NCBI GenBank assembly: GCA_017436905.1
Contig: JAFSCF010000014.1
Coordinates: 1-64,000, forward strand
DNA length: 64,000 nt
DNA from: Clostridia bacterium
GTDB lineage: Bacteria > Bacillota > Clostridia > UMGS1810
Direction of reading: 5' to 3'
Below are positions 52,619 to 61,491 of this stretch, piece by piece; within the stretch, counting starts at the first letter, position 1; each line of letters opens with the position of its first letter. Made by a program: the position numbers and the translations under genes. Under the pieces are notes generated by a model. It saw nothing but the letters and a program-made list of their open reading frames with translations, did not search any database and was not told where the DNA came from.

Positions 52619-53887
52619 TCAATGTTTATCTATGTTCATCATCTCTTGTGCAAGTTCGGCTATTTTTTCCCTTAACTTGAATATGCAGTCAGTTTCTTTA
52701 GCAAAACCTCGTACAATATCTTCAGAAAGAGTTTTGCACGACGGTGAGCCGCACGAGCCGCAGTCGAGTTTTGGAAGTTCGTCGTAAATCTTATACATCT
52801 GCTCCATCTTCTGCATAGCAACAATTATATCATCGTCTAAATTCATAGCGGTATTTTGCACAACGGGTATATCCCACATAACGTCCACGCTTTCGGGGAT
52901 AACGGCTTTTTTATCTATTGATGCACGCAGTTTTTTAATGCGGCTTTTGGCAACGAAATTGTTTTCCACGTTAAGCGGACCGCCAACGCAACCGCCAACA
53001 CAGGCAACCCCCTCAACAAAATCAATATCGTTCATCTTGCCGTCTTCGATAGCCTCCATAACCTCTATTACATTATGTATGCCGTCAACCGCAATATAAT
53101 TCTCAGTAGCAAGTCCTGAAGCCTCGCCGCCGCTGACCGCCCAGCATACGCCGTTAAAGTCTGCCTTTGAAAGTTCGTCAAGACTTTCTTTACTACTCAG
53201 GTGAGGCAGCACTTTAAGGTACATATCTTTAATAGAAAATGTTCCGTTAATATATGTTTTTGCAGCACCAATCGGAATGTGAGCGCAAGTTGCCTTGGCA
53301 GCACACGGGGTGATGAAAAACACACCTATTTGGGCATCGCTTAAACCGGTGTGTTCTTTTGCCACCTCTCTTGCCAGCCTTGCCGCCAGATTCATAGGCG
53401 ATATAACCGGCAGGATATGGTTAATAAGACTCGGAAAACGCGAGCATATAAGTTTTACAACCGTAGGGCACGCAGAACTTATAACGGGTTTTTCAAGTTC
53501 ACCCATTTCCATCAGTTTGCGTGTTTCGTTTGTTATAATCTGCGCTGCATACGCCACCTCGAATATATCGTCGAATCCAACTTTTTTAAGTGCATTGAGC
53601 AATACATTTATATCTTTAACTTTAGCAAACTGCCCGTAAAATGTGGGCGCTGGCAAAGCAATATTATATTTAAAGTCATTAAGTATTTCCAAAGAATCCG
53701 TTATGGCTTTTTTCGCATGATACGGACACACACGTATGCACTCACCGCAATCTATACAGCGTTCTTTAATAATCTTTGCCTTTCCGTCACGCACACGGAT
53801 AGCCTGCGTTGGGCAAAGTTTTATACAGTTGGTGCAACCGTGACATTTATCCTTATCAAGGGTAACTGAATGGAATATCTCACTCAT
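52619..53887 (-). CDS. hydS: HydS-like [Fe] hydrogenase-domain protein, probable redox/H2 sensor
   Basis: A 422-aa protein: two N-terminal [4Fe-4S] clusters (CHGCTNCIKLCPTQAI, CIDCGECIRVCPYHA), an H-cluster domain (L1 SSACPTVVKL, L2 TPCAAKA, L3 ACVGGCVGGPL), and a C-terminal cysteine-rich domain (LDCGSCGSPSCKTL ... DCIF). In L1 the residue before the cluster cysteine is Ala, where catalytic enzymes keep a proton-relay Cys, as in sensory hydrogenases. It lies with DRTGG, ATPase and PHP genes rather than electron-transfer subunits, which supports sensing over H2 production. Confidence 0.88.
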   Translation of the reverse strand: MSEIFHSVTLDKDKCHGCTNCIKLCPTQAIRVRDGKAKIIKERCIDCGECIRVCPYHAKKAITDSLEILNDFKYNIALPAPTFYGQFAKVKDINVLLNALKKVGFDDIFEVAYAAQIITNETRKLMEMGELEKPVISSACPTVVKLICSRFPSLINHILPVISPMNLAARLAREVAKEHTGLSDAQIGVFFITPCAAKATCAHIPIGAAKTYINGTFSIKDMYLKVLPHLSSKESLDELSKADFNGVCWAVSGGEASGLATENYIAVDGIHNVIEVMEAIEDGKMNDIDFVEGVACVGGCVGGPLNVENNFVAKSRIKKLRASIDKKAVIPESVDVMWDIPVVQNTAMNLDDDIIVAMQKMEQMYKIYDELPKLDCGSCGSPSCKTLSEDIVRGFAKETDCIFKLREKIAELAQEMMNIDKH

Positions 53888-53905
53888 ATATTCTTCCCCC
53901 TTGTT

Positions 53906-54337
53906 TTATTTATTTATATTGACGTGCATTTCAATAGTAGTACCCACACCAACAACAGAATCCACATTCATATAATCAGTGTACTTGCGCATATTAGGCA
54001 ATCCCATACCTGCGCCGAAACCAAGATTGCGCACCTCGTCAGATGCGGTGGAGTACCCCTCCTGCATAGCCTGGTCAACGCTGGCAATACCGGGGCCTCG
54101 GTCTTTTAAAAGGATTTTGATGCATTCAGGAGTAACCTCTACATCTATAGTGCCACCATCTGCGTGGATTACCATATTAATCTCGCCCTCGTACGTGGCA
54201 ACGGCAACCTTGCGCACAACATCAGGTGCAACGCCCAATTTACTGAGCACTTTTTTAATATTGCTGGACGCCTCGCCCGCTACGGAAAAATCCTCACCGT
54301 CAATATCAAAATGTAATTTATATGAATTATCCGCCAT
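53906..54337 (-). CDS. GHKL-fold ATP-binding protein (SpoIIAB/RsbW-like)
   Basis: A 143-aa HATPase domain protein: N box region VRKVAVATYEGEINMVIHA, G1 LLKDRGPGIASV and G2 GFGAGMGLPNMRKYTD. This is the layout of anti-sigma-factor serine kinases. No sigma factor or STAS antagonist is adjacent, so its partner may be one of the DRTGG proteins or HydS. It starts 14 bp after the first DRTGG gene and ends 18 bp before hydS. Confidence 0.87.
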   Translation of the reverse strand: MADNSYKLHFDIDGEDFSVAGEASSNIKKVLSKLGVAPDVVRKVAVATYEGEINMVIHADGGTIDVEVTPECIKILLKDRGPGIASVDQAMQEGYSTASDEVRNLGFGAGMGLPNMRKYTDYMNVDSVVGVGTTIEMHVNINK

Positions 54338-54351
54338 AGGTTACACCTCCG

Positions 54352-54690
54352 TCACCATTTTAATCCTTCACCATAAAGTTTGCCGCAAGAAATATACATG
54401 GGCAGGTCAGTTGCCATAACGGCAATACCTGCATCTTTGGCAAGTTGCAGAACTTCGTCATCAGGCTCTTTGCCACGCACAAAAACAATAGCTTTCATAT
54501 CCATCATTTCAGCAGTACGCACCACCTGCGGATTTACAAGCCCCGTAAGCAACATACACTGGTTTTCAACAAACGCCAGCACATCACTCATAAGATCGCA
54601 GGCATATGCAGACAAAACTTCAGTTTCAAGCAAATGCTCTCCGCAAAGAACTTTTGCATCAATAACATTTATAATATCTTTTAGTTTCAT
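54352..54690 (-). CDS. DRTGG-domain protein (first copy)
   Basis: A 112-aa protein beginning MKLKDIINVIDAKVLCGEHL, with SAYACDLMSDVLAFV and KAIVFVRGKEPDDEVLQLAKDAG. Paralogue of 52269-52598. It opens the hydS cluster; AAAGGAGA precedes the ATG. Only about 30 bp separate it from the tyrS hairpin, and no promoter is visible there, so transcription may depend on read-through from tyrS. Confidence 0.85.
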   Translation of the reverse strand: MKLKDIINVIDAKVLCGEHLLETEVLSAYACDLMSDVLAFVENQCMLLTGLVNPQVVRTAEMMDMKAIVFVRGKEPDDEVLQLAKDAGIAVMATDLPMYISCGKLYGEGLKW

Positions 54691-54720
54691 TTATTCTCTT
54701 CTCCTTTAAAAAACCTCAAA

Positions 54721-54761
54721 AGCACCCCACCATAGGCTGATATGGCCTATGGCAAAGTGCT
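54721..54761 (-). terminator. Hairpin between tyrS and the hydS cluster
   Basis: Minus strand: inner stem CCATAGGC / GCCTATGG and outer AGCAC / GTGCT, followed by TTTTGAGGTTTTTT. The T-run is interrupted, so it may be an attenuator. Confidence 0.65.
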
Positions 54762-54772
54762 GTTTGCGCAAA

Positions 54773-55996
54773 TTATTTAAGTACTACTCTGTGGAATACT
54801 TTTTTACCTTTTTTAATGATAACTTCGCCGTCTGTAAAATCTGCCGCAGTAACCATACGATCGATAGCAGCAACTTTTTCGTTGCCAATGCTTACGCCGC
54901 CCTGCTGAATAAGACGTCTGCCCTCACCTTTCGACGGGATAAGACCGCAAGTCATCAGAAGGTCGAGAATGTTAATGCCCTCGCCCAACTCGTCTGCTGA
55001 TATATCTGTGCTTGGCATATTGGCAGAACTTGCACCGCCGAACGCCGCCTCTGCAGCATCTTTTGCTTTGGCTGCCTCTTGCTCGCCGTGTACAAGTTTT
55101 GTAACCTCAAACGCCAGTATCTTTTTGGCGGTGTTGAGATCGGCACCTTCAAGTTTTTCAAGTTCGTGAATTTCCTCCATAGGCAGGAATGTAAGAAGTT
55201 TTAAACACTTGATAACATCGGCATCGTCAACATTGCGCCAGTACTGATAAAATTCGTAAGGAGTAGTTTTTGCAGGGTCAAGCCACAGAGCACCGCTTTG
55301 TGTTTTCCCCATCTTTTTACCCTCGCTGTTTGTAAGCAGGGTAAATGTCATTCCGTAAACCTGTTTCTGGTCTTTTCTGCGGCAAAGGTCTATACCGCCA
55401 AGGATATTGCTCCACTGGTCGTCGCCGCCCAACTCGATTTTACAGTCGTACTTACGGTTGAGCATCAAAAAGTCGTAACTCTGCATAAGCATATAGTTAA
55501 ATTCAAGGAAGGACAAACCTTTTTCCAATCTCTGTTTAAAGCACTCGGCAGAAAGCATTTTATTAACCGAGAAGCACGAGCCTATATCTCTTAAAAACTC
55601 TACATAATTAAGATCTAAAAGCCAGTCGGCATTGTTTACCATAACTGCTTTGTCGTCAGTAAAATCTATAACCCTTGAAAGTTGCTCTTTAAATCTTTCG
55701 CAGTTGTAGTCGATGATTTCTTTAGTCATCATCTGGCGCATATCGGTTCTGCCCGATGGGTCGCCAATGTGACCTGTTCCGCCGCCTACAAGCGCAATCG
55801 GTCTGTGACCGTGCATCTGCATATGGCGCATAACTACCATCTGCAAAAAGTGACCTACGTGCAGGCTGTCTGCAGTAGGGTCAAAGCCTATATAAAAGGT
55901 AACCTTTTCCTTACCGAGTAACTCTCTTATTTCTTCTTCGTGTGTTACCTGAGCGATTAAACCTCTTTCGCTCAACACATCGTAAACATTTCTCAT
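54773..55996 (-). CDS. tyrS: Tyrosyl-tRNA synthetase
   Basis: A 407-aa class I synthetase: [21 protein letters not shown] (HIGH-type), the tyrosine pocket ([13 protein letters not shown]), KMSKS-type [13 protein letters not shown], and a C-terminal S4 RNA-binding domain (about 345-407, [16 protein letters not shown]). GGGAGG precedes the ATG. A -10 TATAAT with a weak -35 lies upstream. No T-box is present. Confidence 0.96.
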   Translation of the reverse strand: MRNVYDVLSERGLIAQVTHEEEIRELLGKEKVTFYIGFDPTADSLHVGHFLQMVVMRHMQMHGHRPIALVGGGTGHIGDPSGRTDMRQMMTKEIIDYNCERFKEQLSRVIDFTDDKAVMVNNADWLLDLNYVEFLRDIGSCFSVNKMLSAECFKQRLEKGLSFLEFNYMLMQSYDFLMLNRKYDCKIELGGDDQWSNILGGIDLCRRKDQKQVYGMTFTLLTNSEGKKMGKTQSGALWLDPAKTTPYEFYQYWRNVDDADVIKCLKLLTFLPMEEIHELEKLEGADLNTAKKILAFEVTKLVHGEQEAAKAKDAAEAAFGGASSANMPSTDISADELGEGINILDLLMTCGLIPSKGEGRRLIQQGGVSIGNEKVAAIDRMVTAADFTDGEVIIKKGKKVFHRVVLK

Positions 55997-56053
55997 ATGT
56001 TTGTGTCCTCCCGTACAAGTACAATTATATACATTTTAATTGTACCAGTAAAA

Positions 56054-57130
56054 TCAAATAAATTCAAGTACTTCTTTCATAGTTTTTTCAATCACTTCGT
56101 CGAGTTTTGAAAAATCCATAGCGGGAATATAGTATTTTTCAAGTTCATCGTGATATTGCTTTGCAACAGCAATGGTTGAAACAGCACGATTTATAAGGCG
56201 TTCTATCTCATACAAGGCAAACTCACGCTCGTCTTTGTATTTTTCAAGAATATATTTGCTTGCAAACTCGTCAAAATCAACTACTTCGCCCTTATCGTAG
56301 GTGTGATATGCGTTAGAAACGGTAAATGCAAGATTGAGTTTCGGTACGATAAGATGGTCTATTCGCTCATCAGGCGCAAACGGGCAATAGTATGCCTCAA
56401 CATCAAATCCACGGTTTACTGCAATGTCGCAAATGCGTTTAATGCAGTTTGAGCCGTACCCTTTAATAATGTATGTTTTGTAGCCGTCAAGAATGGTGTC
56501 TGTAAAGTTTACAAGTCCTTTTGGAGTTATTCCACTTGCAAAAAGTTTTCGTACATTGCCCCTCACCTCTGAAACGGGGATTTCTGCAAATTCCTGAAAA
56601 ATTATGTTTTCCTCAAACGTAGCATGAACGTTTCCTTTCATACTTTTAGCATAGATGGTGTCTAAATCGTTCTGCAAAAGTTTTGCCGATGCAAGGTACA
56701 CATATGCACGTTTAAATTGCTCACCAATCCTTTGATTTGTTTTAATAATCCCCTCTTTGTGGCGATTAAGTGCATCTGCGTCCCAACAATCGCCCATATA
56801 AAGTATCTGGTCTACTGCTCCGGGGGTTTTAGGGTCTACTATGTGGGGAGATGTGCCGTCTACAAATGCAATGTTTGCAGGTTTTATAATTACTCCGTCC
56901 AAAGAGTCAGGGTCGGACGAGCAATGCGCAAATTCAACATCTGCACCTTTTTTAACCGCCACAGCGGAAATCTTTTTCATAAGAGTGGATTTGCCCGTAC
57001 CGGGACCGCCTTTTATGCAATAAATTTTACGTGCACTTTCCTGCGGAAGCAGATAGTCGTAATACGAATAAAACCCTTTCGGTGTGTTTCCGCCGAGGAA
57101 AAAGTGCTTTTCTCTGCCTTTAAATGCCAT
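56054..57130 (-). CDS. P-loop ATPase of unknown role (PRK06851-like)
   Basis: A 358-aa soluble protein conserved in spore-forming Firmicutes. Walker A GGPGTGKSTLMKKI lies near residues 41-54; a second half (from about 205, TPKGLVNFTDTILDGYKTYI IKGYG) looks like a degenerate repeat of the first, so it may be a duplicated NTPase. No membrane segment or partner domain is visible and no function is established to my knowledge. ATG at 57128-57130, eight bases after GGAGGG; the GTG three codons earlier is too close. Confidence 0.75.
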   Translation of the reverse strand: MAFKGREKHFFLGGNTPKGFYSYYDYLLPQESARKIYCIKGGPGTGKSTLMKKISAVAVKKGADVEFAHCSSDPDSLDGVIIKPANIAFVDGTSPHIVDPKTPGAVDQILYMGDCWDADALNRHKEGIIKTNQRIGEQFKRAYVYLASAKLLQNDLDTIYAKSMKGNVHATFEENIIFQEFAEIPVSEVRGNVRKLFASGITPKGLVNFTDTILDGYKTYIIKGYGSNCIKRICDIAVNRGFDVEAYYCPFAPDERIDHLIVPKLNLAFTVSNAYHTYDKGEVVDFDEFASKYILEKYKDEREFALYEIERLINRAVSTIAVAKQYHDELEKYYIPAMDFSKLDEVIEKTMKEVLEFI

Positions 57131-57256
57131 AAGTACCACCCTCCTTATATAATCATATTATTTTATGATTATGCGGTGTAAGTGGTGACAGACACAAATA
57201 TATTTTTTGTGACCTTGTAGGGGACGATATTATCAACAGATGTGAGCATTTTTAGT

Positions 57257-57390
57257 TTTAATGAATAATGAATGATGAATAATGAAAAATTAATAATTTC
57301 GGAATAAATACTTACGCATTTAAAAATAAAAAGAAAATCACTTTGTGATTTTCTAACCATAATTATTCATTATTCACTATTCATTTTTTC
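57257..57390. repeat. AT-rich dispersed inverted-repeat element
   Basis: Left arm rich in ATGAATAATGAATGATG, right arm its approximate complement (57361-57390), with an internal perfect hairpin GAAAATCAC / GTGATTTTC (57333-57353). Shares a 17-mer with the repeat at 25032-25048. It occupies the first part of the 596-bp gap before gpmI. Confidence 0.7.
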
Positions 57391-57459
57391 ATCGCCCCTA
57401 AGAAAACCCCTTTTAAATCACCTCTTGCCAAATATTAATTGTTGTGTTATAATATTCCT

Positions 57460-57591
57460 AACCACGTAATAAGCAAGTATTTTCATTATAATTATAATGG
57501 CAGTGTATTTTTTTACTTTTTTGGTAAAAATACATGGCTTTTTTCACATTGCTATTATAATGGTATGAAAATACACTTGAATTACGTGGTT
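57460..57591. mobile_element. MITE-like 132-bp inverted-repeat element
   Basis: Perfect 11-bp ends AACCACGTAAT / ATTACGTGGTT continue as imperfect arms containing GTATTTTCAT and TATAAT, so the element folds into one long hairpin. No transposase is encoded. No clear target duplication is visible. Confidence 0.55.
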
Positions 57592-57602
57592 GTATTCAAG
57601 GT

Positions 57603-57662
57603 CATGTATTTTTCGTGCGTGGCCTTGTGCTACGCACTTTTTATTTGCGCGGAAAATACATG
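57603..57662. repeat. Nested stem-loop next to the MITE-like element
   Basis: Outer perfect stem CATGTATTTT / AAAATACATG, inner stem GTGCGTGGC / GCTACGCAC with one wobble and a 5-nt loop. Could be a small RNA or part of the same element. No T-run follows. Confidence 0.5.
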
Positions 57663-57682
57663 GCGTTACCACACAAAACCAA

Positions 57683-57717
57683 GAAAAGCGTTCAACTTTT
57701 TTTGTTGAACGCTTTTC
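57683..57717 (-). terminator. Terminator of the pgk-tpiA-gpmI operon
   Basis: A 14-bp perfect stem (GAAAAGCGTTCAAC and complement) around a T7 loop, ending in TTTTC on the minus strand. Confidence 0.85.
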
Positions 57718-57735
57718 GCCTTTTACTTACAATAA

Positions 57736-59265
57736 TTATTTTTCGATAATGCTCTCGCCTGACATCTGTGCAGGTTTTTCCACGCCCATAATATCGAGCA
57801 TTGTGGGGGCAAGGTCTGCAAGTCTGCCTTTTTTAAGTTTCACATCTCCCATACCTGTTACGATTAACGGCACAACGTTTGTGCTATGTGCAGTAAACAC
57901 ATCGCCGGTTACGGGGTCAATCATCTGCTCTGCATTGCCGTGGTCGGCTGTTATAAGCATTACACCGCCCATTTCGGCAACTTTGTCTGCAACTTTACCA
58001 ACGCAGGTATCAACTGCCTCAACTGCGGCAACGGCAGCCTCCATAACGCCTGTATGGCCTACCATATCGCAGTTAGCATAGTTTAAGATAACTACGTCGT
58101 ATTTATTGGTATCAAGCGCTTCTAAAAGTTTTTCTGTAACTTCGTATGCACTCATTTCGGGTTTCATATCGTAAGTTGCAACTTTAGGTGATGCAACAAG
58201 AATTCTGTCTTCGCCCTCGTATGTTTTTTCAACACCGCCGTTAAAGAAGAATGTTACGTGTGCATATTTTTCTGTTTCGGCAATGCGCAACTGTTTCATA
58301 CCGAGATTGCTGATATATTCACCAAAAGTATTTTCCAAAGATTCAGGCTTGAACGCAACCTCAACATTGGGCATAGACGCGTCGTACTGAGTCATACATA
58401 CATAGTAAAGGTCAAGCAGTTCTCTTTCAAAGCCGTTAAATTCAGGGTCAACCAAAGTTCTTGTAATCTCACGTGCACGGTCAGGACGGAAGTTATAGAA
58501 AATAACAGAATCGCCTGATGTAATTTTGCCTGTAGGTGCGCCGTCTTTGGTGATAACTGTAGGAACTACAAACTCGTCTGTAATGTCGTTGTTATAAGAT
58601 GTTTCTATAGCGGTAACGGCAGAGTCGCACATTTCGCCCTCGCCTTTTACCATAGCATCATATGCTTTAACAACCCTCTCCCAACGGTTGTCACGGTCCA
58701 TAGCGTAGTATCTGCCCATAACGGTTGCAATTTCGCCTGCGCCGATATCACGAATTTTGTTTACAAGTGCTTTTGCAAAATCAACACCGCTTGTAGGTGA
58801 TACGTCACGACCATCCAAGAAGCAATGGATATAGATTTTATCCAGTCCTTTGTCCTTTGCAAGTTTAATAAGTGCGTACATATGCTCGTTGTGGCTGTGA
58901 ACACCGCCGTCTGAAAGCAAGCCCATAATGTGAAGTGCGCTTCCTTTTGCTTTGCAGTTGTCGCAAGCCGCATTGAATGCCGCATTTTCAAAGAAATCAC
59001 CGTCGGATATTGATTTGGTAATTCTGGTGAGTTCCTGATAAACAATTCTGCCCGCACCGATATTGGTGTGACCAACCTCGGAGTTACCCATCTGACCGTC
59101 GGGCAGACCAACGTCCAAGCCGCTTGCGTGTATAACTGTTGTGGGGTTTTGTGCTGTCAGTTTATCAAGATTAGGGGTTTTAGCAGCAAGCACCGCATTA
59201 CCCTCAACTAAATCGCTTTTGCCGTAACCGTCTAAGATTGCCAGCACGATAGGTTTTTTGCTCAT
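57736..59265 (-). CDS. gpmI: 2,3-bisphosphoglycerate-independent phosphoglycerate mutase
   Basis: A 509-aa Mn-dependent enzyme of the alkaline phosphatase superfamily, converting 3-PG to 2-PG in glycolysis. The metal site begins in VLAILDGYG; the phosphoserine is in GQMGNSEVGHTNIGAG (about 60); later metal ligands are in TADHGNAEQM and AHSTNVVP. Last gene of pgk-tpiA-gpmI. Confidence 0.97.
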   Translation of the reverse strand: MSKKPIVLAILDGYGKSDLVEGNAVLAAKTPNLDKLTAQNPTTVIHASGLDVGLPDGQMGNSEVGHTNIGAGRIVYQELTRITKSISDGDFFENAAFNAACDNCKAKGSALHIMGLLSDGGVHSHNEHMYALIKLAKDKGLDKIYIHCFLDGRDVSPTSGVDFAKALVNKIRDIGAGEIATVMGRYYAMDRDNRWERVVKAYDAMVKGEGEMCDSAVTAIETSYNNDITDEFVVPTVITKDGAPTGKITSGDSVIFYNFRPDRAREITRTLVDPEFNGFERELLDLYYVCMTQYDASMPNVEVAFKPESLENTFGEYISNLGMKQLRIAETEKYAHVTFFFNGGVEKTYEGEDRILVASPKVATYDMKPEMSAYEVTEKLLEALDTNKYDVVILNYANCDMVGHTGVMEAAVAAVEAVDTCVGKVADKVAEMGGVMLITADHGNAEQMIDPVTGDVFTAHSTNVVPLIVTGMGDVKLKKGRLADLAPTMLDIMGVEKPAQMSGESIIEK

Positions 59266-59291
59266 AGTAATCTGCCTTTCTTATACAAAGT

Positions 59292-59321
59292 AACGTTCCC
59301 CTTTGTAAGCAAAGAGGAACG
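59292..59321 (-). other. Intercistronic hairpin tpiA-gpmI
   Basis: CGTTCCTCTTTG pairs with CAAAGGGGAACG around a 4-nt loop. No T-run, so more likely an mRNA-processing or stability element than a terminator. Confidence 0.55.
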
Positions 59322-59342
59322 CATAATTTAATTAAAGTTCAA

Positions 59343-60089
59343 TCAACTGTTTACGATAATGCTGAAGTCTTCTGCTTTAAGGCTTGCACCGCCAACAAGA
59401 CCGCCGTCGATATCCTCTTTAGCAAAGAGTTCTGCAGAGTTTTTAGCGTTTACGCTGCCGCCGTACTGAACTGTAACTGCGTCTGCTGCGTCTGCGCCGA
59501 ATACTTCTGCAACGGTTGCACGGATTTTAGCACAAACTTCCTGAGCCTGCTCGCTTGTAGCAGTTTTGCCAGTACCGATTGCCCAGATAGGCTCGTATGC
59601 GATAATAGTTTTCTTAACCTGCTCAGCAGTCAAGCCTAAAAGTGCAATTTTTGTCTGCATAGAAACGAGGTCGTTTGTGATACCCTGTTCTCTCTGCTCT
59701 AAACTTTCGCCAACGCAAACGATTGGGATAAGGTCGTGTTCAAAAGCCTTTTTAACTTTTAAGTTTACAGTTTCGTCTGTTTCAGCAAAGTACTGTCTGC
59801 GCTCGCTGTGACCGATGATAACATATTTAACACCGAGTTCGCAAAGCATTGAAGGAGCAATCTCGCCTGTGAAAGCGCCGCTTTCTTCAAAATACATATT
59901 CTGTGCGCCAACTTTGATGTTAGAGCCTTCGCAAGCCTTAACTGCTTCGCTTAAAGAAGTAAAAGGCACGCAGATAACGCAATCGTTTTTAGCGTTTGCA
60001 ACCAATGGTTTAAGTTCTTCTATAAGTTTAACTGTTTCAGCAGGAGTTTTGTTCATTTTCCAGTTACCTGCTACTGTGATTTTTCTCAT
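59343..60089 (-). CDS. tpiA: Triosephosphate isomerase
   Basis: A 248-aa TIM barrel: catalytic lysine in AGNWKMNKT, histidine in [10 protein letters not shown], glutamate in [14 protein letters not shown], phosphate-binding YGGSVNAKN and [14 protein letters not shown] start at [13 protein letters not shown] (60089), nine bases after GAGG, the usual N-terminus. Confidence 0.97.
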   Translation of the reverse strand: MRKITVAGNWKMNKTPAETVKLIEELKPLVANAKNDCVICVPFTSLSEAVKACEGSNIKVGAQNMYFEESGAFTGEIAPSMLCELGVKYVIIGHSERRQYFAETDETVNLKVKKAFEHDLIPIVCVGESLEQREQGITNDLVSMQTKIALLGLTAEQVKKTIIAYEPIWAIGTGKTATSEQAQEVCAKIRATVAEVFGADAADAVTVQYGGSVNAKNSAELFAKEDIDGGLVGGASLKAEDFSIIVNS

Positions 60090-60120
60090 TTTTATCGTCC
60101 TCTCAAAAGTTATTTTCAAG

Positions 60121-60148
60121 TATAGCCCTTCCGTCTGAAAGGGCTATA
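60121..60148 (-). other. Intercistronic hairpin pgk-tpiA
   Basis: ATAGCCCTT / AAGGGCTAT stem with a loop of about 8 nt and no T-run. It may set relative mRNA stability of the glycolytic genes. Confidence 0.5.
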
Positions 60149-60153
60149 GTTTA

Positions 60154-61338
60154 TTATTTGTCGTTAAGTGCTGCGATACCGGGGAGTTCAATACCCTCTA
60201 AGAATTCCAGTGAAGCACCGCCGCCGGTTGAGATGTGAGTCATCTTATCAGCGTAGCCTAACTGCTCTACTGCTGCTGCACTGTCGCCGCCGCCAATGAT
60301 TGTGATAGCATCAGCCTCAGCAACTGCTTTAGCGATTTCTTTAGTACCATTAGCAAATGCAGGCATCTCGAATACGCCCATAGGACCGTTCCAGATAACT
60401 GTTTTAGCCTTTTTGATAACCTCAGAGAACAGTTCGATTGTTTTAGGACCGATATCCATACCCATAAAGTCATCAGGAATCTGTTCAGAAGCAACAACTT
60501 TGCTTTCAGCGTCAGCCTTGAACTCAGCCGCAACTACGTTTTCGATAGGCAGGAGAAGTTCAACGCCTTTCTGCTGTGCTTTTTCCATAAGGCTGCGTGC
60601 GAGGTCGAGTTTTTCAACTTCGCAGATAGAAGTACCTACGCTGTAACCTTTAGCAGCGAGGAAAGTATAAGCCATACCACCGCCGATAATGAGGTAGTCA
60701 ACTTTTTCGAGTAAGTTTTCGATTACGCCGATTTTGTCAGAAACCTTAGCACCACCCAAGATTGCAACAAAGGGACGCTCGGGGTTAGAAAGTGCTTTAC
60801 CCATAATTTCAATTTCTTTCTGGATAAGGTAACCGCATACTGCAGGAATATATGCAGCAACGACTGCAGTTGAAGCGTGTGCACGGTGAGCAGTACCGAA
60901 TGCATCGTTTACATAAACGTCTGCAAAGTCAGCAAGTTTTTTAGAGAATTCGGGGTCGTTTTTCTCTTCCTCTTTATGATAACGAACATTTTCCAAAAGA
61001 ACGATTTCGCCGTCTTTTAATTCTGCTACGCATTTAGCAGCGCTTTCGCCGATAACGTCTTCTGCCATTTTAACTTCCTGACCTAAAAGTTCAGAGAGTC
61101 TTGCAGCAACGGGTTTAAGGCTGTATTTTTCGTTGAATTCGCCCTTTGGTCTGCCGAGGTGTGAGCAAAGGATAACCTTAGCACCCTGAGCAACCAGATA
61201 TTTGATTGTGGGCAGAGCACCGATGAGTCTGTTTTCATCAGTGATTTTTTTCTCGTCGTTGAGCGGAACGTTAAAGTCGCAACGAACCAGAACTTTTTTG
61301 CCGGCTACGGCAATATCTTCGATAGTTTTTTTGTTCAT
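60154..61338 (-). CDS. pgk: Phosphoglycerate kinase
   Basis: A 394-aa enzyme: 1,3-BPG + ADP to 3-PG + [15 protein letters not shown] and [10 protein letters not shown] in the N-domain bind the substrate; [19 protein letters not shown] and [13 protein letters not shown] in the C-domain bind nucleotide. First gene of the glycolytic operon. gapA, which often precedes pgk, is not here. Confidence 0.97.
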   Translation of the reverse strand: MNKKTIEDIAVAGKKVLVRCDFNVPLNDEKKITDENRLIGALPTIKYLVAQGAKVILCSHLGRPKGEFNEKYSLKPVAARLSELLGQEVKMAEDVIGESAAKCVAELKDGEIVLLENVRYHKEEEKNDPEFSKKLADFADVYVNDAFGTAHRAHASTAVVAAYIPAVCGYLIQKEIEIMGKALSNPERPFVAILGGAKVSDKIGVIENLLEKVDYLIIGGGMAYTFLAAKGYSVGTSICEVEKLDLARSLMEKAQQKGVELLLPIENVVAAEFKADAESKVVASEQIPDDFMGMDIGPKTIELFSEVIKKAKTVIWNGPMGVFEMPAFANGTKEIAKAVAEADAITIIGGGDSAAAVEQLGYADKMTHISTGGGASLEFLEGIELPGIAALNDK

Positions 61339-61405
61339 GACATTATCTCCATTCCCGCATAAAATCTATGCGTAAAATTATAAAACAGTTTAAACATACA
61401 TAATT

Positions 61406-61434
61406 ATTTTAACCCAATTATGATCATTTTGCAA
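61406..61434 (-). promoter_or_regulatory. Promoter of the pgk operon
   Basis: Minus strand: TTGCAA (61429-61434), 17 bp, TAAAAT (61406-61411). A further TATAAT lies nearer the gene, and a GCATAGATTTTATGC hairpin is in the leader. Confidence 0.72.
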
Positions 61435-61491
61435 GTACATTTTTATTTTTTGTTAAAAATTTGTCAGTTTGTATAAAATAAAGCATTTTAA

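Noticed and set aside
57439-57708. 89-codon plus-strand frame in the gap before gpmI
   Set aside because: TTG start without a ribosome binding site, low-complexity aromatic composition, and it runs through the inverted-repeat elements and terminator.
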